A stretch of DNA of 64,000 bases, taken from assembly GCF_014066305.1 (NCBI RefSeq), contig NW_023501090.1, positions 62,001 through 126,000 of the forward strand, written 5' to 3'. This DNA is from Letharia columbiana. Its lineage: Eukaryota > Ascomycota > Lecanoromycetes > Lecanorales > Parmeliaceae. Of the stretch, positions 58,300-64,000 are shown piece by piece (position 1 is the stretch's first letter; each line of letters starts with the position of its first letter). The notes beneath the pieces were generated by a model. It made no database searches and was not told where the DNA came from. It saw only the letters and a list, made by a program, of their open reading frames with translations. The translations under genes and the position numbers were made by a program.

Positions 58300-61200
58300 T
58301 ATCAGTCATTGCGAAAGGATATTTCGGCTATTTCAGCCATGCGGCCATGAAGCTATTTAGCTATTCCAGCTATTTGAGGCCACGTCACATGGATATTTCA
58401 GCCCTATTTCAGCCCTATTGCAGCCATGCGGCCATGAGGCTACTCAGCCATTTCCAGCCATATGGAATTGTCCAGCATACCAGCTATTTGAGGCTATTGC
58501 AGTCACATAGATATCTGCAGCTATTCAGCCATTGGAGCCATGCCAGCCATTGGAGCCATTCCAGCCATTGGAGCCATTCCAGCTATTGGAGCCATTCCAG
58601 CCATTTACAGCCGTACGGCCATGCGACCATGCCACTACCATTTGGATACACACTTCAGCCATTCCACCTATAACTGTTCACCTCAGCTATCGCAGCTACA
58701 TTGAAATTTCAGTCATTTCAGCCACTGAAGCCATACGGCTATAAGGATAGTCAGCTATTATAGCTATATGGTATGTAGCCATTTCAGCTAAGTCGGCTAT
58801 CTCAGGCATCGCAGCTATTTGAGTATTTCAGTTATTTCAGCTATTTGAGCTATTGCAGCCATGTTGTTTTCAGTTATTTCAGCCATTTCAGCCATTTGAG
58901 CTATTGCAGCCATTTCAGCTATTTGAGCTATTGCAGCCATGTGGCTATTTCAGCTATTTGGGCTATTGCAGCCATGTGGATGTTTTCAATCATTGCAGCT
59001 ATTTCAGCTATTTCAGCTATTTCAGCTATTTCGGCTATTGCAGCCATGTGGCTATTTCAGCTATGTGGGCTATTGCAGCCATGTGGATATTTCAGCTATT
59101 TCAGCTATTTGAGCTATTGCAGCCATGTGGCTATTTCAGCTATTTCAGCTATTTGAGCTATTGCAGCCATGTGGCTATTTCAGCTATTTCAGCTATTTGA
59201 GCTATTGCAGCCATGTGGCTATTTCAGCTATTTGAGCTATTTGAGCTATTGCAGCCATGTGGCTATTTCAGCTATTTCGTGGGCTATTGCAGCCATGTGG
59301 CTATTTCAGCTATTTCAGCTATTTGAGCTATTGCAGCCATGTGGCTATTTCAGCTATTTCAGCTATTTGAGCTATTGCAGCCATGTGAATATTTCAGTCA
59401 TTTTAGCTATTTGGGCTATTGCAGCCATGCGGATATTTCAGCTATTTGGGCTACTGCAGCCATGGAGATGTCTCGGGTATTCCAGCTATTTGGGCTACCG
59501 CAGCCTTGGAGATGTCCCAGCTATTTCAGCTATTTGGGCTACCGCAGCCTTGGAGATGTCCCAGCCATTTCAGCTATTCGGGCTACCGCAGCCTTGGAGA
59601 TGTCCCAGCCATTTCAGCTATTCGGGCTATCGCAACCATGGAGATATCCCAGTTATTTCAGCTACTTGGGCTACCGCAGCCTTGGAGATGTCCCAGCCAT
59701 TCCAGCTATTTGGGCTACCGCAGCCTTGGAGATGTCCCAGCCATTTCAGCTATTCGGGCTACCGCAGCCTTGGAGATGTCCCAGCCATTTCAGCTATGTG
59801 GGCTATTGCAGCCATGCGGATATTTCAGCTATTTCAGCTATTTGAGCTATTGCAGCCATGTGGCTATTTCAGCTATTTGAGCTATTTGAGCTATTGCAGC
59901 CATTGGTATTTCAGCTATTTGAGCTATTTGAGCTATTGCGCCTGTGGCTATTTCCTATTTAGCTATTTGGCTATTCAGCCATGTGGCTATTTCAGCTATT
60001 TGAGCTATTTGAGCTATTGCAGCCATGTGGCTATTTCAGCTATTTTGGGCTATTGCAGCCATGTGGCTATTTCAGCTATTTCAGCTATTTGAGCTATTGC
60101 AGCCATGTGGCTATTTCAGCTATTTCAGCTATTTGGCTATTGCAGCCATGTGAATATTTCAGTCATTTTAGCTATTTGGGCTATTGCAGCCATGCGGATA
60201 TTTCAGCTATTTGGGCTCTGCGCCATGGAGATGTCTCGGGTATTCCAGCTATTTGGGCTACCGCAGCCTTGGAGATGTCCCAGCTATTTCAGCTATTTGG
60301 GCTACCGCAGCCTTGGAGATGTCCCAGCCATTTCAGCTATTCGGGCTACCGCAGCCTTGGAGATGTCCCAGCCATTTCAGCTATTCGGCTATCGCAACCA
60401 TGGGATATCCCAGTTATTTCAGCTACTTGGGCTACCGCAGCCTTGGAGATGTCCCAGCCATTCCAGTATTTGGGCTACCGCAGCCTTGGAGATGTCCCAG
60501 CCATTTCAGCTATTCGGGCTACCGCAGCCTTGGAGATGTCCCAGCCATTTCAGCTATTGGCTATCGCAACCATAAAGATGTCCCAGTTATTTCAGCTACT
60601 TGGGCTACCGCAGCCATGGGGATATTTCAGCTATCCCAGCTATTTGGGCTACCGCAGCCATGGAGATGTCTCAGTTATTTCAGCTGTTTGGCTATCGCAA
60701 TCATAAGGGTATCTCAGCTATCGCAGCCATGGAGAACTCTCAACTATTCCACTTATTTGGGCTATCGCAGCTTTGGAGATGTCTCAGCTATTTCAACTAT
60801 TTGGGTTACCGCAGCCTTCAGCTATTTGGGCTACCGCAGCCATAAAGAGGTCTCAACTATTCCAACCATTTGGCTATCGCAGCCACGGGTATCTCAGCTA
60901 TCGCAGCCATGGAGATGTCTCAACTATTCCAACTATTTGGGCTACCGCAGCCTGGAGATGTTTCAGCTATTTCAGCTATTTGGGCTCCGAGCCTTCAGCT
61001 ATTTGGGTACCGCAGCCATGGAGAGGTCTCAACTATTCCAACTATTTGGGCTACGCGCCGTGGAGATGTTTCAGCTATTCCAACCATTTGGGCTATCGCA
61101 GCCACAGGGATATCTCAGCTATCGAGCCATGGAGATGTCTCAACTATTCCAACTATTTGGGCTACCGCAGCCGTGGAGATGTTTCAGCTATTCCAACCAT

Positions 61201-61590
61201 TTGGGCTATTGCAGCCACAGGGATATCCAGCTATCGCAGCCATGGAGATGTCTAGTTATTTCAGCTGTTTACGCTACCGCAGCCATGGGGATATTTCAGC
61301 TATCCCAGCTATTTGGCTACCGCAGCCATAAAGATTCTTAGCTATTCCAGCCATTTGGGCTATCGCAGCCCTGGGGATGTCTCAGTCACTCCAGCTATCG
61401 GGGCTACCGCAGCCATGGAGATGTCTCAGTTATTTCAGTATTTGGGCTATCGCAACCATGGGGATGTTTCAACTATTCCAGCTATTTGGGCTACCGCAGC
61501 CATGGGGATATCTCAGTCCAACTATCACAGTCATATTCCAGACTACCGCAGCCATTAAGATACCCAGCTATTCCAGCCATTTGGGCTATT
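58300..61590. repeat. 3.3-kb minisatellite, CAGCTATTT-based
   Basis: Built from TTTCAGCTATTT, GAGCTATTGCAGCCATGTGG and, from 59450, GGGCTACCGCAGCCTTGGAG followed by ATGTCCCAG. A higher-order duplication repeats 59381-59790 at 60146-60555. The DNA reads open in more than one plus frame because stops are rare in the unit; the Ser/Tyr/Cys-rich products have no protein character. Confidence 0.9.
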
Positions 61591-61624
61591 GCATCGGGCG
61601 ATGACGTATAGCGTCAAAGCCTAA

Positions 61625-62107
61625 CATCAGGTGGGAAGCCCCACCTGATGCCGCCATTAATACATCAGGTGGGAAGCCCCATCTAATATCAGTCATTGTA
61701 GCCATTGGTACATCAGATGGGAAGCCCCACCTGATGTCAGTCATTGGTAGCCATTGGTACATCAGATGGGAAGCCCCACCTGATGTCAGTCATTGGTAGC
61801 ATTAGTACATCAGGTGGGAAGCCCCACCTGATGTCGTCTTGGTAGCATTGGTTATCAGGTGGGAAGCCCACCTGATGTCGTCTTGGTACATCAGGTGGGA
61901 AGCCCCATCTGATGTCAGTCTTGGTAGCCATTGGTACATCAGGTGGGAAGCCCCACCTGATGTCAGTCATTGGTAGCCATTGATACATCAGGTGGGAAGC
62001 CCACCTAATATCAGTCATTGGTAGCCATTGGACATCAGGTGGGAAGCCCCACCTGATGTCAGTCATTGGTAGTCATTGGTACATCAGGTGGGAAGCCCCA
62101 CCTGATG
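61625..62107. repeat. Eleven tandem palindromic units, ~47 bp each
   Basis: Each unit contains CATCAGGTGGG, a 3-4 base loop AAGC, and CCCACCTGATG, so each can form an 11-bp hairpin. The linker is TCAGTCATTGGTAGCCATTGGTA. Paired changes occur in some units (CATCAGATGG with CCCATCTGATG-type arms). Confidence 0.9.
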
Positions 62108-62563
62108 CGCCGTTATTCCAGCTGGGAAAGCCGTCACCGGCAACCTCCGCGAGGTGCTGACGTCACTTGGTGTTGAGGGCCATTATTCGGCCAGTCCTTC
62201 CGCAGAAGGGCTGCAACTTGGTGTTGAGGGAGTCGATTCCTACCGCCCTTTCGTCACTCACCCAGCCTACCTACTATTCACTACGGCACCAGCATCTTCC
62301 AGCCCGTCCGCGCTAGTGCTGTCGGTCCCTACTGCTTGCTGCGGTAGGTACCGTCAGAGTCATCCTCGAGATCTTCGCCCTCTTTGGACGACGTCTTGGG
62401 TTGTTTTGGGAGTTTTTCTAGCGCTGGGGGCTTTTCTGGGCTATTGGATGCCCAGAAGAGTCTTAGCTGCCCTGGTCTAGATATGCCCAATCATATATCT
62501 ACATATCTACTTGTGCATACGTGTTTTCTGTATGGCCTCACTGTTTGCGAGCACTAATCGCAA

Positions 62564-62987
62564 CAGTGGGACTGTGGGTTAGTGGGTCCATTATGAGGCC
62601 ATAGCGTTGGTGGCTGTTTGATCAGCCGTTCGCCACAGTGGGACTGGGGGTTAGTGGGTTGGTACCCCTGTTGGTACCCCGGCAAGGGGTTGGGGACAGG
62701 TGTCCAGTACGAGCTATATAGCCACCTGTTTTGCACCTGTCAACGGCTCTTCATTTGATTTCGTCTCTTTCAGAGCCATATCATTTTTCTCCCACCCACC
62801 CACACCTGTATATAGCCTCATTTCTCCAGGGCATGTCGCTCAGACTGGGAGTTTTTCTAGGCTGGGGCTTTTCTGGGCTATTGGATGCCCAGAAGAGTCT
62901 TAGCTGCCCTGGTCTAGATATGCCCAATCTATATCTACATATCTACTTGTGCATACTTTTTCTGTATGGCCTCACTTTTCGAGACTA
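62564..62987. repeat. Repeat unit copy 2, compact (~0.42 kb)
   Basis: Directly follows copy 1, head to tail. Same head and tail as copy 1, but the middle is only CCCACCCACCCACACCTG plus ~40 bp. GCCGCAA occurs just before copy 1 (58063-58069) and just after copy 2 (62988-62994), and a variant (ATCGCAA) lies between them, so GCCGCAA may be a target-site duplication. Confidence 0.8.
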
Positions 62988-63694
62988 GCCGCAAACTTGC
63001 AAAGGTGGTCACTGACTCTGCGATTTGCTATAGGGGCTTCAAGCGATGCGCTAAACCGCAAAATGCGTCAAGGGTTCAAACCATTCTTTGAACGTCCAGA
63101 TACATTCACCTTTGGTGTGTGCAACGGTTGCCAGTTTCTAACCCAGCTAGCTCTGGTAGGAATGATCCCCAGCAAAGCTGGGTGGCCCGTCTTTGAGAGA
63201 AATGAAAGTGACTCATTTGAAGCACGCTTCAGTATGGTGGAGGTACTCGGTAACTCTTCAACGCCATCCGTTTTCTCACACAATATGAAGGGGAGCAAGC
63301 TTCCTATCGCAGTCAGCCACGGTGAGGGCCGTGCTTCTTTTCCCAATGACCAAGATCAGAACCTTGCGGCTCAAGAACTGTTTGAGAAATGGTGTCACTA
63401 CGATATCTTGACAACCACCTCAAGCCAACAGAAGCACACCCAGCCAATCCCAATGGATCACCATTGGGTATAGCGGGCTTGATGAGCAATGATGGCCGGT
63501 ACATTTTGTCAATTATCCCCGGGTTTAGGAGAGCCACCAACTCCGGAATCGTAAGAGTGCTTGCTACAATGCCGCACCCTGAGCGCTTAGTAATGGCTGG
63601 CATTGGATCATGGATTCCTGACGAGAAAGCAGATGCATGGAGCGAGGAGCGGTGGAGCAGGCTGTTCAAGGATGCGCGGAGGTGGGTAGGATGA

Positions 63695-64000
63695 CAGCTT
63701 ACATGGCAGACAGTATTTGAAAAATTTCCTCGGCGATCGATCATAGTCGATGTACACAAGACAGTTCACATAGGGGGAGGAGGGATCTTAGATTTTGAAT
63801 ACCCGCCCGACGACCTAGATATCTCAATACTACATGCTCTACACCCACGCCCAAAGGGGAGGCTTTTCCCCCATTCGATCCTGCACATTCCATTATTGGC
63901 CTACGCACAACCCATCTCGTTCGCTTTCTTCCCCAAGAATGCCGTAAGTCCACTGGCCTCGACGGGAGTCTGGCACAAACACTGACCGGTGAGCAGACCG
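63695..64000. other. Downstream of the pseudogene, nothing recognised
   Basis: A GC-rich minus-strand frame (63741-63953) has no recognisable motif. Confidence 0.4.

Larger units (their letters stand above)
58070..62556. repeat. Repeat unit copy 1, with internal expansion
   Basis: Begins CAGTGGGACTGTGGG. Its first 228 bp (58070-58297) match 62564-62791 with one obvious difference, and its last ~150 bp (62408-62556) match 62847-62987. Between these lie ~4.1 kb of tandem repeats that copy 2 lacks. The shared head includes AGCTATATAGCC, a TATA-like motif, and a copy of ACAGTGGGACTG repeated 72 bp downstream. Confidence 0.85.
57954..63033 (+). other. Expanded intron of the Ade6-family pseudogene
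   Basis: The donor follows codon Arg of GAGR (AGAG^GTAGTG); the acceptor is TTGCTATAG^GGGCTTC. Joining gives GAGRG then ASSDALNRKMRQGFKPFFERPDTF, in frame. Introns elsewhere in the window are mostly 46-174 nt, so about 4.9 kb is insertion (58063-62994). Confidence 0.75.
53911..63694 (+). pseudogene. ADE6: Decayed phosphoribosylformylglycinamidine synthase (Ade6 family)
   Basis: Intact enzymes (about 1350 aa) make FGAM in purine synthesis with ATP and glutamine. Surviving blocks in order: MTQLLIFRGGQAFNKRKRKG (53911), FYVAPRTISPWSSNATNI (about 54152), YVYCLSEQFNAL joined directly to [96 protein letters not shown] and [93 protein letters not shown], a 5.08-kb intron (57954-63033), FGVCNGCQFLTQL with the glutaminase Cys, and TMPHPERLV. 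Damage: a loss of ~100 codons at about 54393, TGA for Trp at 55126-55128, a homopolymer block, TAA at 56878-56880, and a frameshift near 63387. Old introns remain recognisable (56240-56328). An intact copy must exist elsewhere unless the strain is a purine auxotroph. Confidence 0.9.

Noticed and set aside
58845..61341. Long open frames (up to 385 aa) reading YFSYFSYLSYCSHVAIS
   Set aside because: They are the translation of a tandem repeat lacking stops; several frames are open at once and there is no domain.
61625..62107. CRISPR-like regular repeats
   Set aside because: The spacers are repeats themselves, and the host is a fungus.
58070..62987. LTR retrotransposon with two LTRs
   Set aside because: The two copies share both head and tail around different middles and lie head to tail; no gag/pol, primer site or polypurine tract is visible between them.

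Overview
The window is nuclear DNA of a filamentous ascomycete (Pezizomycotina, probably Dothideomycetes; class is inference). The reasons are ~50-nt introns with GTRNGY donors and CTRAY-type branch sites, fungus-specific families (LYC1-type acetyltransferase, Helo_like_N/ankyrin protein, LigD-PE-only protein, MIC60 with a proline-rich N-terminus), and a retrotransposon damaged in the way repeat-induced point mutation (RIP) damages DNA: C-to-T on both strands, with most Gln codons turned into stops.

Layout. 1-5.3 kb: a possible edge fragment of a VWA gene, two divergent hypothetical genes, and a LigD 3'-phosphoesterase-like gene broken by two 1-nt insertions. 5.3-7.0 kb: a beta-lactamase-fold gene whose SxxK site is lost and whose frame is broken once. 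8.0-13.25 kb: an intact five-exon ABCC-type ABC transporter. 13.6-20.8 kb: a small secreted/membrane protein gene that starts inside a repeat, a 752-bp foldback element with a 6-bp target duplication, two GNAT acetyltransferase genes (one LYC1-like), minisatellites, and a MITE nested in a larger inverted-repeat element. 21.3-24.1 kb: a Helo_like_N plus ankyrin gene with one in-frame stop. 25.3-34.2 kb: housekeeping genes MIC60, a 1290-aa membrane-anchored protein and succinate-semialdehyde dehydrogenase. 34.2-39.8 kb: an AT-rich, RIP-degraded Ty3/gypsy element. 41.0-49.3 kb: a glutaminyl-cyclase-like M28 enzyme, a two-TM mitochondrial protein, a chromatin-like protein and MSH6. 49.9-51.5 kb: remnants of an NB-ARC/TPR (NLR-like) gene. 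52.65-53.36 kb: an HD-domain (cyanamide-hydratase-like) gene.

53.9-63.7 kb holds the most unusual structure: a decaying copy of phosphoribosylformylglycinamidine synthase (yeast Ade6 family). Its last recognisable intron is about 5.08 kb long and contains two head-to-tail copies of a ~0.43-kb unit, bounded by a 7-bp direct repeat. One copy carries ~4.1 kb of internal tandem repeats, including eleven palindromic ~47-bp units.

The intact genes are core metabolism, mitochondria, repair and transport. The broken ones are accessory or duplicated, which fits RIP and transposon activity acting on the less constrained part of the locus. Many small indels in the repetitive last 10 kb could also come from imperfect long-read consensus; raw reads would decide between the two.
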